From Caballeronia sp. INDeC2 (GTDB lineage: Bacteria > Pseudomonadota > Gammaproteobacteria > Burkholderiales > Burkholderiaceae), in NCBI RefSeq assembly GCF_023631325.1, contig NZ_JALQDG010000031.1:208906-272905 (forward strand): a stretch of 64,000 bases of DNA. Direction: 5' to 3'. Under the pieces are notes generated by a model. That model was given only the letters and a program-made list of their open reading frames with translations. It was not told the DNA's origin and searched no databases. Shown here piece by piece: positions 17,157 through 25,736 of the stretch. Position 1 is the stretch's first letter; each line of letters opens with the position of its first letter. The position numbers were made by a program, and so were the translations under genes.

Positions 17157-18512
17157 ATGGCGACCAAGCGCGCAAAGAAGACCGACGTAGTCAGCCCGAG
17201 CTCGGCGGAATTGCGCAAGGCGGTCGAGGCCATTGCGATTCAACCGAAGAGCGGCAAGATCACGCTGCTCACGAGAAAGCTCTTCAACGTGCTCCTCGCG
17301 GTCGCTCAACAAGCCGACGACGCCGGCGATACATATCGCGCGCTGCTATCGGATATCGTCGCGAATTCTGCATTCGACTCGAACGATACCGCGCTCGTCA
17401 AAGAGCATCTGCGTCGCATGGTGTCGGTGCAGGTCGAGTGGAGCACTGGCACGTCGAGCCAGAAGCCCGGTCGGAAATGGGGAATTTCGACGCTGATCGC
17501 GGATGCCGAAATCCTCGAAGATCCGACGACACGCCGCGTATGGGTCGAGTTCTCCTTTGCGCCCAAGATCAAAAAGAAACTGCTGGATCCAGTACAGTAC
17601 GCGCGCTTGAGCTTGCAATTCCAGAGCCAACTGCGTAGCAGCGCTGGCCTCGCGCTTTACGAGATCTGCGTTCGCTACCTGACCAATCCGAGCCATCTGA
17701 CGATGCGCGAAACATGGGAGTGGTGGCGGCCGATCCTTTCCGGCACGCCCGACACTGAGGCCGGCGACGAAGCCAAGCGCGAGTACAAATACTTCAAGCG
17801 CGATTATCTGCGTCCCGCGATTGCCGAAGTGAATGCGGTGACGAACATCTTCGTCGAGCTGGTCGAACATCGCGAAGGGCGGCGGGTCGCTGAGATCCAG
17901 TTCCGCGTGACCGAACGCAAGCAGCCGATGCTCGCGCTCGATGAACACCCGAACGTGTTCGACAGCACCCTCGTCGATCGGATGGTGAAGATCGGCATTC
18001 CGCTTAAGGACGCACAGACGCTGTACGCCGACAGCGAGGAGAACCGCATCCGCGCCGCTTTGCAGATGACGGAGCAGCGCATGCGCAGCACGACGCTCCC
18101 GCCGGTTCGCAGCGCAGCAGCGCTTTTCAAGGACGCGCTGAAGAAAGGCTACGCGCCGCCGGTGGAGGCACTGCCTCCTGCAACGAGCGGTTCAGCGATG
18201 CGCACGCCCGCGACCGCTTCTGGCGCCGACGATCTCAAAGCCCGCCTGCTGAGCGAATTTTCAGCCTACCGCCGCAAGGAAGCGCGCGTGCTCTACGACG
18301 AGCAAGGTGAGGAAGAGCGGGAGATCGCGCGCCAGTCGTTCGAGGAAGATGTGCTACCGGGACTGGGCACCCATATGCGCGACGATTGGCGCAAGCGCGG
18401 ACTGGACTCGAAGCTCGCCGAGACATCCTTTTTCGACTGGCTGGCACGAAAGACGTGGGGCGAGCCCACGGATGGCGACTTGCTGGCATTTACGCTGAGT
18501 CAGTCGCGCTGA
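17157..18512 (+). CDS. repA: Rep_3-type replication initiator protein
   Basis: 451 residues. Two winged-helix domains typical of the Rep_3 family (RepE/Pi/TrfA relatives) span about 20-270: KITLLTRKLFNVLLAVAQQ, then LSLQFQSQLRSSAGLALYEICVRYL and YKYFKRDYLRPAIAEVNAVTNIFVELVEHREGRRV. The remaining 180 residues are a longer C-terminal part than in most plasmid Rep proteins, with charged helices and FFDWLARKTWG near the end. It binds the iterons upstream and starts replication of this replicon. The ATG at 17157 has no good ribosome site, which may keep expression low. The gene is convergent with parB across a bidirectional hairpin. Confidence 0.93.
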   Translation: MATKRAKKTDVVSPSSAELRKAVEAIAIQPKSGKITLLTRKLFNVLLAVAQQADDAGDTYRALLSDIVANSAFDSNDTALVKEHLRRMVSVQVEWSTGTSSQKPGRKWGISTLIADAEILEDPTTRRVWVEFSFAPKIKKKLLDPVQYARLSLQFQSQLRSSAGLALYEICVRYLTNPSHLTMRETWEWWRPILSGTPDTEAGDEAKREYKYFKRDYLRPAIAEVNAVTNIFVELVEHREGRRVAEIQFRVTERKQPMLALDEHPNVFDSTLVDRMVKIGIPLKDAQTLYADSEENRIRAALQMTEQRMRSTTLPPVRSAAALFKDALKKGYAPPVEALPPATSGSAMRTPATASGADDLKARLLSEFSAYRRKEARVLYDEQGEEEREIARQSFEEDVLPGLGTHMRDDWRKRGLDSKLAETSFFDWLARKTWGEPTDGDLLAFTLSQSR

Positions 18513-18569
18513 TCTTTCCGTGCCGAGTAATGCCACACCACTTCGTGGTCAGGCCTTCGAGACCGAAGA

Positions 18570-18597
18570 GGCCGCCGAAAAATCATTTTCCGCGGCC
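18570..18597. terminator. Bidirectional terminator between repA and parB
   Basis: GGCCGC at 18570-18575 pairs with GCGGCC at 18592-18597, and GAAAA at 18577-18581 pairs with TTTTC at 18586-18590. One C-C mismatch separates the two stems and the loop is ATCA. It lies in the 95-base gap between convergent repA and parB. Confidence 0.7.
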
Positions 18598-18607
18598 ATT
18601 CCCTGCG

Positions 18608-19669
18608 TCACTTCTTAGCGTCAGGCTGAAGCATAAGTTCGATCTGATGCAGCAACGCGTCGCGCTTCTCCCTCGACAAACCCCGCAGGCGCAGTTCGAG
18701 ACGATCTTCCCCGTATGACTTCAGATCGCCGACTGCGACGCCATCCAGCTTGATTTCGAGACGCTGCGCATAGCGCTGACGGCTCGGCGTCTTCGGCGTT
18801 TCCTGAGCGCTCGCGCGACCTTTGACGATGTCGGCGACCTGACGCGTACTCAGGTCGTCCGATGTAATCTTGTTAATTAGCCGCAACGTGGCGTCGCTGC
18901 CACGGGCCGTATGATAGCGGGCGATCTGATAAGCCATGTTCGAGCCAAACCGGTCCGGCCGCGCGACCATTTCGTGCATGACATTCTCCGGAAGCTTCGC
19001 GATAGACAATGCGACGGCGATCGTCGATTCGTCGAGGCCCAGGTGATCCGCCAGCTCGCGCTGACTTTGAAAATGCTGGTCGTCGAGGAAGCGTCGCCAG
19101 ACCACCGCGTTATCGAACACGGTCTGCGAGTCGCGTTGAACGTTCAGGTCGTAACCCAGCTTGTAGCTTTGAATACCGATCGGCAGGTCGACAACCACTG
19201 CCTTGACCGTTTCCTTGTTCGCCTCTTTCAGCGCTCGCACGCGCCGACCGCCATCGCTGACGAAAAACGTCCCCGGATTTTCATAGTCAGGGATGACGTG
19301 AATCGCCTGCTGTTGCCCCTGCTTCGCGAGATTAACGGCCAGTTCCGCAATCGAGTTCTTGAGATAGAAATGGCGCGGGTTGAACGGGCTGGGTTTGATC
19401 GACTTGAGCGGCAGTTCGATCACTTGGCCGGTCGTGTAACGGTTCGCGCGCCGCCAGGCCCGAAATTCATCGGACTCCGGGCCGGCATTGACGTCGGCGG
19501 GGTCGTCGGCGACGAAAGCACTCGATCGGCCATTCGCGGCGGCCTGCCCTACGTGCTGAATGTCGCCGATGCCATCGATCGCGTTGAGACGATCGAGCGC
19601 CGTGCGCTTCTCGCTGCTTGTCGAATCGGGGCGAGCCTTGAAGCCCTTTGCAAACGGGGACGGTTTCAT
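18608..19669 (-). CDS. parB: ParB partition protein
   Basis: 353 residues of the ParB/Spo0J family, the centromere-binding CTPase of the replicon. Order: N-terminal ParA-contact tail, ParB/Srx domain with IKPSPFNPRHFY (about 92-103) and the arginine patch SDGGRRVRALKEA (about 137-149), helix-turn-helix QSQRELADHLGLDESTIAVALSIAKLP (about 200-226), then a C-terminal dimerisation region rich in charged helices. The arginine patch reads GGRR rather than the common GERR. It is translated after parA, and the 24 bases between the genes hold a perfect parS-like palindrome. ParB probably binds the seven related sites listed in this window. Confidence 0.95.
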   Translation of the reverse strand: MKPSPFAKGFKARPDSTSSEKRTALDRLNAIDGIGDIQHVGQAAANGRSSAFVADDPADVNAGPESDEFRAWRRANRYTTGQVIELPLKSIKPSPFNPRHFYLKNSIAELAVNLAKQGQQQAIHVIPDYENPGTFFVSDGGRRVRALKEANKETVKAVVVDLPIGIQSYKLGYDLNVQRDSQTVFDNAVVWRRFLDDQHFQSQRELADHLGLDESTIAVALSIAKLPENVMHEMVARPDRFGSNMAYQIARYHTARGSDATLRLINKITSDDLSTRQVADIVKGRASAQETPKTPSRQRYAQRLEIKLDGVAVGDLKSYGEDRLELRLRGLSREKRDALLHQIELMLQPDAKK

Positions 19670-19677
19670 TCAGGGTC

Positions 19678-19693
19678 CTTTATGCGCATAAAG
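19678..19693. other. parS-like palindrome (site 3, between parA and parB)
   Basis: CTTTATGCGCATAAAG is a perfect 16-bp palindrome filling the parA-parB gap and ending directly at the parA stop codon. Position and symmetry make it the reference site for the set. Replicon-specific 16-bp palindromic parS sites are known for Burkholderia chromosomes. Confidence 0.88.
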
Positions 19694-20356
19694 TCAGGAG
19701 AGCATGCCGAGGATTTCATCCGCCACGGCGCGGATCTCGGTCGCCGCCAGGCGCGACCCGCGATCGCTCATTTGAAGGACGGTCACTCCAAGTGCCATCG
19801 CCTGCTTGTAGCACTCGCGCGTGGGAATCTGCGTTTTGAGCAACGGAAAGCCGAGTTCTTCGAGCGCGATCTTCAACTCGCGTGTGAGCATGCGCTTCTC
19901 TTCCGTCTTGTTGAGCAGAAATACAGCGCGCAGGTCTTCGTTCATCACCTGTGCTTGCTGAACGAGTTTGACGAGGCCGACGCTCGACCAATAATCTGCT
20001 GGCGACGAAGATGTCGGAATCACAGCGACGCTCGCCGCGAGTAGCACGACACCGGACACTTTCTCGGTTATCGATGGCGGGCAATCCACCACAATGATGT
20101 CGTAGTCGTTGACGAACTTCTTGATCTCCCGGTGGATCTGACCGCCTGCTTCCGAGAGGTTGATGACCGGAAACGGAATTCCGCTCGCGCCATCCGATGC
20201 GGCGCTGGACCAATGGATCAAGGTGTTCTGACCATCCGCGTCGACTACCAGCACACGCTTCTTCTTTTCGTGAAAGGCCGCACCGAGGTGCATCGCAATC
20301 GTGCTCTTACCGACGCCGCCCTTCTGCTGCGTGATCGCTATGATTTCCGCCGCCAC
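19694..20356 (-). CDS. parA: ParA partition ATPase
   Basis: 220 residues, a short (type Ib-size) Walker ATPase without the N-terminal HTH of long plasmid ParA proteins. The deviant Walker A box QQKGGVGKSTIAMHLG is at residues 10-25 (signature Lys 12 and Lys 17). Walker B-like YDIIVVDCPPS lies near residue 80, and IPTSSSPADYWS follows. It forms ATP-dependent patterns on the nucleoid that move ParB-parS complexes. It is first in parAB; upstream are three more parS-like sites within 230 bases, so ParB may also affect its own operon. The ATG at 20354-20356 is followed directly by MAAEIIAITQQ. Confidence 0.95.
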   Translation of the reverse strand: MAAEIIAITQQKGGVGKSTIAMHLGAAFHEKKKRVLVVDADGQNTLIHWSSAASDGASGIPFPVINLSEAGGQIHREIKKFVNDYDIIVVDCPPSITEKVSGVVLLAASVAVIPTSSSPADYWSSVGLVKLVQQAQVMNEDLRAVFLLNKTEEKRMLTRELKIALEELGFPLLKTQIPTRECYKQAMALGVTVLQMSDRGSRLAATEIRAVADEILGMLS

Positions 20357-20457
20357 GTTTTACTCCGAATTTTGAAGTTCGTTGAATTCTACATTGGCGT
20401 AGTTATTTTTCCAGTGATAAACCGCAACAAATGAAAGGCGTAAGCCATACGGCCTAG

Positions 20458-20473
20458 TTTTATGCGCATAAAG
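20458..20473. other. parS-like palindrome (site 4)
   Basis: TTTTATGCGCATAAAG matches the reference palindrome in 15 of 16 bases (first base T) and is followed by TC. It is the nearest of three sites upstream of parA. Confidence 0.82.
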
Positions 20474-20512
20474 TCGACGCGCCAATCGATGCCGATCACG
20501 CTGTGCATGAGG

Positions 20513-20528
20513 CTTTATGCGCATAAAG
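20513..20528. other. parS-like palindrome (site 5)
   Basis: CTTTATGCGCATAAAG is identical to the site between parA and parB. It is the only copy not followed by TC (here CG). Confidence 0.85.
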
Positions 20529-20566
20529 CGGCCGACCGGAAAAGCACGTGAACAGCACCGCAGGAT

Positions 20567-20582
20567 CTTTATGCGCATAAAG
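20567..20582. other. parS-like palindrome (site 6)
   Basis: CTTTATGCGCATAAAG is identical to the site between parA and parB and is followed by TC. It lies 95 bases before the ATG of the PatZ-like gene. Confidence 0.85.
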
Positions 20583-20676
20583 TCCGCCCACGCGCCCCGG
20601 GGCTTCAGTCATCACCCGCGAAACAAAATCGCCTATCCTTAGCGCTGTCTCAACTGCCGCTCGCGCTGGAGCCGAC

Positions 20677-23103
20677 ATGACCGTACGCAACCTGGATATC
20701 CTTTTCGCGCCGAAGTCGATCGCCATTGTCGGTGCCTCGTCGCGAGCGGGCAGCGTCGGCGAGATGGTCTGGGCGCGTATACAGTGCGCCGGCTTCAAAG
20801 GCTCCCTTTGGCCAGTCAATCCAAAACATAAGTCGCTTGGTGGCGAATCGGTGTATTCCGACGTCGATGCCCTGCCAGAAGCGCCGAACGTCGCCGTGCT
20901 CTGCACTCGACCGCACACCTGGCCCGACCTCGTCGAGCGACTGGGCCGGCGAGGCACGAAAGCGGTCGTGATCGTCGGCGAAGCGAAGCAGCGTGGCGGT
21001 TCGTCGCCATCGCAGGACAAGCATCAATCGCCCGCTGCCGAAACGGATGAATGGACCGTTCGAACGCTCGCCGCCGCGCGGCCCTTCCTCGTGCGTATCA
21101 TCGGGCCTGCCAGTCTCGGCGTGGTGACGCCCGCGATCGGCGCGTGTCTCGGCGCGCCCGCATGCAGCGTCAAATCGGGCGGCGTCGCGTGGGTATCCGG
21201 ATCGAATGCGCTGACAAACGGCGTGCTGGGCTGGGCGCGCGCACGCGGTCTCGGCTTTTCGCGCATCGTCGCGCTCGGCGATGAAGCCGACGTCGATTCT
21301 GGCGACATCCTCGATTTCCTCGCGAGCGATGCCTCGACGCGTGCGATCCTGCTCGCCGTAGAAGCAGTCCGATCGGCGCGCAAGTTCATGTCCGCCGCGC
21401 GCGCTGCCGCACGAAACAAACCGGTGCTCGTGCTTCGCACTGGCCGCGACGATCCCTTCGATCGTCTCTACGGTGCAGCCTTCCGTCGCGCCGGACTTGT
21501 TCGTGTCGATTCACTCGACGATCTGCTCGACGAAATCGAAACGCTCGGCATCGGCCGCGTGGCCACGAGCGATGTCGCGACTGTCATCACGAGCGATCGC
21601 GGTGTCGCGACGCTCGCGCAGGACGCGTTCAGCGCCGCGGGCGATGACCTTGCGCCATGGCCGACAGCCGCACGAGACGCCGTCGCCGCCGTGCTGCCTC
21701 GCGCCCGTGCAGGCAATCCGCTTCTGCTCGGCGACGCCGCCACGCCCGCCGATTTCGGCGCCGCGCTCGAAGCGCTCGCGTCGCATCGCGAAACCGGCAC
21801 CGTGTTCGTCGTGCATGCGCCGACGCACAGCGCGCCCGTCGCGGAAGTTGCGCGCATCTTGATTGCCGAGCGGCGTCACGCCTATCGCGGACTGCTGGCA
21901 TGCTTTTTCGGCTGCGTCGATTCGGCCACGCGCGACGAACTGCACGCGAACGGCATTCCGGTCCACACGACGCCGCATCGGCTCGCTCGCGGCTTCGCGC
22001 GCCTCGTCGATTTCCGGCAAGGCCGCGAATTGTTGATGCAGACACCCGATGGCCTGCCCGTCGACATCCCGCAAGACATCGACGCCGCGCAATGCGAAAT
22101 TCGCAGCGCACTCGCCAACGGCATCGCCGAATTGAATGGCGAACGCGCTGCGCGAGTGTTCGGGCGCTTCGGCATCACGGTAAAACCCGGACCACCCGAC
22201 TCGCTCACGAGCGATGCCGTCGACATTCAGGCGCGCCTGCTCAATCATCGTGTGTTCGGTCCGGTGTTTGAGTTCAAGGCAGAAGGGGCGCTCGGACTCG
22301 CCGACGCGCTTCACGAGTTCGCGTTGCCGCCGCTCAATCCCGTGCTCGCGCGCGATCTCGTCCTGCGCTCGCCGCGCTCGCGCGAACTGCCCACCGAGAC
22401 GTTGCTCAATGCGCTCACCTCGTTGTCGCAACTCGTTTGCTATATCGAGGAAATCGTTGCGCTGCGGCTCACCTTGCGCGTGACGCGCGATTCGGTAGCC
22501 GTTCACGAACCGCAGCTCACGCTCGGCGCGCATCGCAAGCCGCTCGCGATCGTGCCGTATCCGCGCTGCCTCGAAGAGACGCTCGACTGGCGCGGCATGC
22601 GCGTCACCGTGCGGCCGATTCGCCCCGAGGACGAAGAAGCACACGCGGCTTTCGTCGCTGCCAATACCGCCGAAGATTTGCGTCTGCGTTTCTTCGGCGC
22701 CGTCCGCGGCTTCGACCACTCGCAACTCGCGCGCATGACGCAGATCGACTACGACCGCGAGATGGCGTTGATCGTAACGCGGGCAAACGGCGAAGGCACG
22801 GGCGAGACGCTCGGGGTCGCGCGCGCGATCGCCGATCCCGACAACGAGACCGCCGAGTTCGCCGTCGCTGCGCGCTCGGACATGAAAGGGCGGGGATTGG
22901 GTTCGCTGCTGCTGTCGCGCATCATCGACTACGCGAAGCAGCGCGGCACGCGCTGGATGGTCGGCGAAGCCTTGCGCGAGAACGCAGGCATGATCGCGCT
23001 CGCGCGCAATACGGGCTTCGAGTTGACGAAGACCGAGGATCCGGGCGTCGTCGGTTTCAGGATGCGGCTGTGCGATACGCCGGCACAGCCGCGCGCGGAT
23101 TAG
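20677..23103 (+). CDS. PatZ-like protein: NDP-forming acyl-CoA synthetase domains fused to GNAT
   Basis: 808 residues. Order: CoA-binding Rossmann domain (about 5-115, FAPKSIAIVGASSRAGSVGE), succinyl-CoA-ligase-like domains (about 125-460, with SGDILDFLASDASTRAILLAVEAVRSARKF), a reduced ATP-grasp-like region (about 470-640), and a C-terminal GNAT acetyltransferase (about 645-800, VRPIRPEDEEAHAAFVAAN and RSDMKGRGLGSLLLSRI). This is the PatZ/Pat layout; those enzymes acetylate lysines, for example on acetyl-CoA synthetase. The middle is shorter than in E. coli PatZ (808 against about 886 residues), so synthetase activity is doubtful. It ends 4 bases into the convergent next gene. Confidence 0.85.
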   Translation: MTVRNLDILFAPKSIAIVGASSRAGSVGEMVWARIQCAGFKGSLWPVNPKHKSLGGESVYSDVDALPEAPNVAVLCTRPHTWPDLVERLGRRGTKAVVIVGEAKQRGGSSPSQDKHQSPAAETDEWTVRTLAAARPFLVRIIGPASLGVVTPAIGACLGAPACSVKSGGVAWVSGSNALTNGVLGWARARGLGFSRIVALGDEADVDSGDILDFLASDASTRAILLAVEAVRSARKFMSAARAAARNKPVLVLRTGRDDPFDRLYGAAFRRAGLVRVDSLDDLLDEIETLGIGRVATSDVATVITSDRGVATLAQDAFSAAGDDLAPWPTAARDAVAAVLPRARAGNPLLLGDAATPADFGAALEALASHRETGTVFVVHAPTHSAPVAEVARILIAERRHAYRGLLACFFGCVDSATRDELHANGIPVHTTPHRLARGFARLVDFRQGRELLMQTPDGLPVDIPQDIDAAQCEIRSALANGIAELNGERAARVFGRFGITVKPGPPDSLTSDAVDIQARLLNHRVFGPVFEFKAEGALGLADALHEFALPPLNPVLARDLVLRSPRSRELPTETLLNALTSLSQLVCYIEEIVALRLTLRVTRDSVAVHEPQLTLGAHRKPLAIVPYPRCLEETLDWRGMRVTVRPIRPEDEEAHAAFVAANTAEDLRLRFFGAVRGFDHSQLARMTQIDYDREMALIVTRANGEGTGETLGVARAIADPDNETAEFAVAARSDMKGRGLGSLLLSRIIDYAKQRGTRWMVGEALRENAGMIALARNTGFELTKTEDPGVVGFRMRLCDTPAQPRAD

Positions 23104-23645
23104 GCCGCGAGCCTGGCGAGCGCTTCGTCGATCTGGGCGCGCGACAGCGAAAGCTCGTCGAGCAATGCTTCGGCGTACGTACTTCCCGTTTCCTTTTCGA
23201 GCCGCGCGATCGTCAACGCGCAACGCGACGTGTCCTTCAATGTCGCGATAAACGGCTTGACCGACTGACCCGACGTGAACGCGTCGAAGAGCGGCACGCG
23301 AATGTCGTCGGGCAGAGCGCGTGACGTCCACTGATACGGCTTGCCGTTGTGCGTCAGTTGCGGCGGCAGCGTGCGCTCCTTCTTGGCGGCCGGGATCAGG
23401 CCGAAGGTGCGCGCCGCATCGCCGATCTGCTCGGCCGAAAAAAGCTCGTCGGGCGTGATGTCGAATTGCGCGATATACGTTTCGATCGCCTGCATCGCGG
23501 CTGCGCGATCGTCGCGCGTCTTCTGCGCGCGCGCGACGATCCCGCGCAGCTCATCGGCTTCGTCGGACGTGATCGTGAAGTTCGCCTGCTTTTGCTGAAG
23601 TTCGGTGAATCGGAGGAATTCGGTGTCGGAAAGAAGTTTCGCCAT
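23100..23645 (-). CDS. Conserved-looking soluble protein, function unknown
   Basis: 181 residues, no signal or membrane segment. The first 70 residues are helical and charged (LSDTEFLRFTELQQKQANFTITSDEADELRG, then AIETYIAQFDITPDELF). A middle patch, PPQLTHNGKPYQWTSRALPDD, is followed by a helical tail. The ITPDEL segment after a charged helix recalls H-NS-like proteins of Burkholderia, but the C-terminal Gly-Arg-rich DNA-binding motif is absent, so I do not assign that family. Its stop codon overlaps that of the convergent PatZ-like gene by 4 bases. No operon partner. Confidence 0.65.
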   Translation of the reverse strand: MAKLLSDTEFLRFTELQQKQANFTITSDEADELRGIVARAQKTRDDRAAAMQAIETYIAQFDITPDELFSAEQIGDAARTFGLIPAAKKERTLPPQLTHNGKPYQWTSRALPDDIRVPLFDAFTSGQSVKPFIATLKDTSRCALTIARLEKETGSTYAEALLDELSLSRAQIDEALARLAA

Positions 23646-23736
23646 CGGGAATGCGTCGAATTAAACACGGCGGCACGCGATCGCGGCGCGCCGGCTTTTT
23701 GAGAGGGCCGCCATTCTAACGCGTCGCGCGTGCCGC

Positions 23737-24534
23737 TCAGTCGTGCATCATCGAAAGCGACGCCGCGGCGTCTTTCAGCAATGCCGTGACATCGTCGATC
23801 GACGGCGCCACGTATTCATCGATACGCCGCATATACGGGCAGGTGAGGGCGGCGATCGCCTGGCCCGATGGCCCGAGCAGCGGGAATGTCACGTCCGTCA
23901 CGCCGAAGGTTTGCTGACTGTCCTTCTTCGAGTAGCCGAGTTCGCAAATCCGTTGGTAATCGGCGTCGAGCACCGCGCGATCCAGCGCGAGTTCGCCTTT
24001 GACCTTGGTGTGCTCCGCAAGCATGTGCTCGCGCTGCTCTTCGGTCTGGAAAGCGAGCATGACGCGGCCCGAGCCGGTGTCGATCAATCCGACGCGCGAG
24101 CCGAGCCGCACCGAAATGCCCCACGTTCCGGGGCCGTCCACTTGCGCGATGACGAGTAGATTGCCGCGATCGTAGACGGCGAGATGCACCGACTGCTCGG
24201 CCGAGTCGGCGAAACGCTGCATCATCGGCAGCGCTTCGGCAATCAGCCGGTTCATCGGCGGATGACGATGCGCGAGCGCATACAGCTTCAGGCTCAGCGA
24301 ATAGCGATCGCCTTCGGGCGAGCGCACGACGTACTGTCGCGCAACGAGCCGCTCCAGCATCCGATACATCTCGCTCGCGTTGCGCCCGAGCAGCTTCGTG
24401 ATTTCCGCGCGCGTCAGTCCCGACTTCTGCTCCGAAAGCAATTCGAGGATATCGAGCCCCTTGTCGAGGGCGGGCGCGCGGTAGCGGTCGGCGTCGTTGT
24501 CTTCCACGTCCATGGGCAGTCTGGGTCGGTTCAT
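23737..24534 (-). CDS. IclR-family regulator of the sugar operon
   Basis: 265 residues. An N-terminal winged helix (about 20-85: LDKGLDILELLSEQKSGLTRAEITKLLGRNASEMYRMLERLVARQYV) is followed by the IclR effector domain with DTGSGRVMLAFQTEEQRE and FGVTDVTFPLLGPSGQAIAALTCPY. It is divergent from the sugar ABC transporter gene across 200 bases, so it very probably controls the whole transporter and catabolic operon in response to the sugar or an acid intermediate. IclR regulators often repress such operons until the inducer binds; the direction of control here is not visible. Confidence 0.92.
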   Translation of the reverse strand: MNRPRLPMDVEDNDADRYRAPALDKGLDILELLSEQKSGLTRAEITKLLGRNASEMYRMLERLVARQYVVRSPEGDRYSLSLKLYALAHRHPPMNRLIAEALPMMQRFADSAEQSVHLAVYDRGNLLVIAQVDGPGTWGISVRLGSRVGLIDTGSGRVMLAFQTEEQREHMLAEHTKVKGELALDRAVLDADYQRICELGYSKKDSQQTFGVTDVTFPLLGPSGQAIAALTCPYMRRIDEYVAPSIDDVTALLKDAAASLSMMHD

Positions 24535-24633
24535 GAATTCGCGCCGAGTTTAAGCCTTCTGTCAGTCGACGAATACCGGCTAGGGAAATTACCGAGCGGT
24601 TTCGCCGCGCATCGTCCTTGACTTCGATTTGTG

Positions 24634-24650
24634 CGTATATGAATAATACG
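24634..24650. promoter_or_regulatory. Candidate IclR operator
   Basis: CGTATATGAATAATACG has 5-bp inverted arms (CGTAT and ATACG) around a 7-base centre in the intergenic region between the IclR gene and the sugar-binding protein gene. It is AT-rich, as IclR sites usually are. It lies 85 bases before the transporter ATG. Confidence 0.4.
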
Positions 24651-24734
24651 TTCACTGATGAATAGATACACCAGCAGTTTGCCGAAGCCCCACGTAGCAG
24701 TCACGAAGAACCGCACACATCAGGAGACAAACGC

Positions 24735-25736
24735 ATGAGATTCACGAAGACATTTGCGGTCGCCATCGCCGCGGCCGGCACCATCGGCCTGGCCCACGCA
24801 GCCGATAGCGGGAAAGTCGGCCTCGGCCTGCCGCTGCTGACATCGCCGTTCTGGCAGTCGTACAACAACTACTTGCCGAAATACGCGAAGGAGATGGGCC
24901 TCGATATCCTCGCGCCCGTCAATTCGAACGGCGACCCCGCGCAGCAAATCACCGACATGAACAGCCTGCTGAACCTCGGCGCGAAGGGCATCGTCGTCGG
25001 GCCGCTGGATTCGGCGGCGATCAGCCGGGCGCTCGATGCGTCGTCGGCGAAGAGCGTGCCGGTCGTCGCGGTGGACGTCGCGCCGACGCAGGGCAAAGTC
25101 GCGATGGTCGTGCGCGCCGACAACCGCGCGTACGGCACGAAGTCGTGCGAGTACATCGGCGAACACGTGAAGTCGGGCAAGGTCGTGCAGATCATGGGCG
25201 ATCTGGCGTCGGTGAACGGCCGCGACCGGTCCGAGGCGTTTCGCGAGTGCCTGAAGAAATATCCGTCGCTGAGTCTTCTGGAAATCCCGGCCGCATGGAA
25301 AGGCGACGCCGCCGCGACCGCGCTCGACAGCCTGCTGACTGCGAATCCCGATGTGAAGGCGATCTACATGCAGGCCGGCGGCGTCTATCTGTCGCCGACG
25401 CTCCAGACGCTGCGTCGCAAGCAACTGCTCGTCAAGGCGGGCGATCCGAAGCACATCGTGATCGTGAGCAATGACGGCATCCCTCAGGAATACGATGCGA
25501 TCCGCCGCGGCGAAATCGACGCGACCATCTCGCAGCCCGCCGATCTGTACGCGAAGTACGGCCTCTTCTATATCAAGGCGGCGCTCGCAGGACAAACCTT
25601 CAAGCCCGGCCCGACGGATCACGGCAGCACGATCGTCCAGCGCGCGCCCGGCATTCTGGAAGACCAGTTGCCCGCGCCGCTCGTGACGAAAGCCAACGTC
25701 GACGACAAGTCCCTCTGGGGCAACACCATCAAATGA
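24735..25736 (+). CDS. Periplasmic sugar-binding protein of an ABC importer
   Basis: 333 residues of the periplasmic-binding type I (RbsB/XylF-like) family. A signal peptide is clear (1-22, ending LAHA|ADSGK). The mature protein shows the expected LPLLTSPFWQSYNNYLPKYAKEMG start, GAKGIVVGPLDSAAISRALD and VSNDGIPQEYDAIRRGEIDATISQPADLYAKYG. It captures the sugar in the periplasm for the ATPase and permease that follow. The start at 24735 has CAGGAG upstream. Downstream genes suggest L-fucose or a similar 6-deoxy sugar as ligand, which is inference. Confidence 0.92.
   Translation: MRFTKTFAVAIAAAGTIGLAHAADSGKVGLGLPLLTSPFWQSYNNYLPKYAKEMGLDILAPVNSNGDPAQQITDMNSLLNLGAKGIVVGPLDSAAISRALDASSAKSVPVVAVDVAPTQGKVAMVVRADNRAYGTKSCEYIGEHVKSGKVVQIMGDLASVNGRDRSEAFRECLKKYPSLSLLEIPAAWKGDAAATALDSLLTANPDVKAIYMQAGGVYLSPTLQTLRRKQLLVKAGDPKHIVIVSNDGIPQEYDAIRRGEIDATISQPADLYAKYGLFYIKAALAGQTFKPGPTDHGSTIVQRAPGILEDQLPAPLVTKANVDDKSLWGNTIK

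Larger units (their letters stand above)
20357..20676. other. parAB upstream region with three parS-like sites
   Basis: The 320 bases between divergent parA and the PatZ-like gene hold no gene. About 20375-20440 is AT-rich and probably carries the parA promoter. Three palindromes follow at 20458, 20513 and 20567, with starts about 55 bases apart. Confidence 0.75.

Noticed and set aside
23100..23645. H-NS-family assignment for the unknown gene
   Set aside because: Only a charged helix and an ITPDEL segment resemble it; the C-terminal DNA-binding motif is missing.
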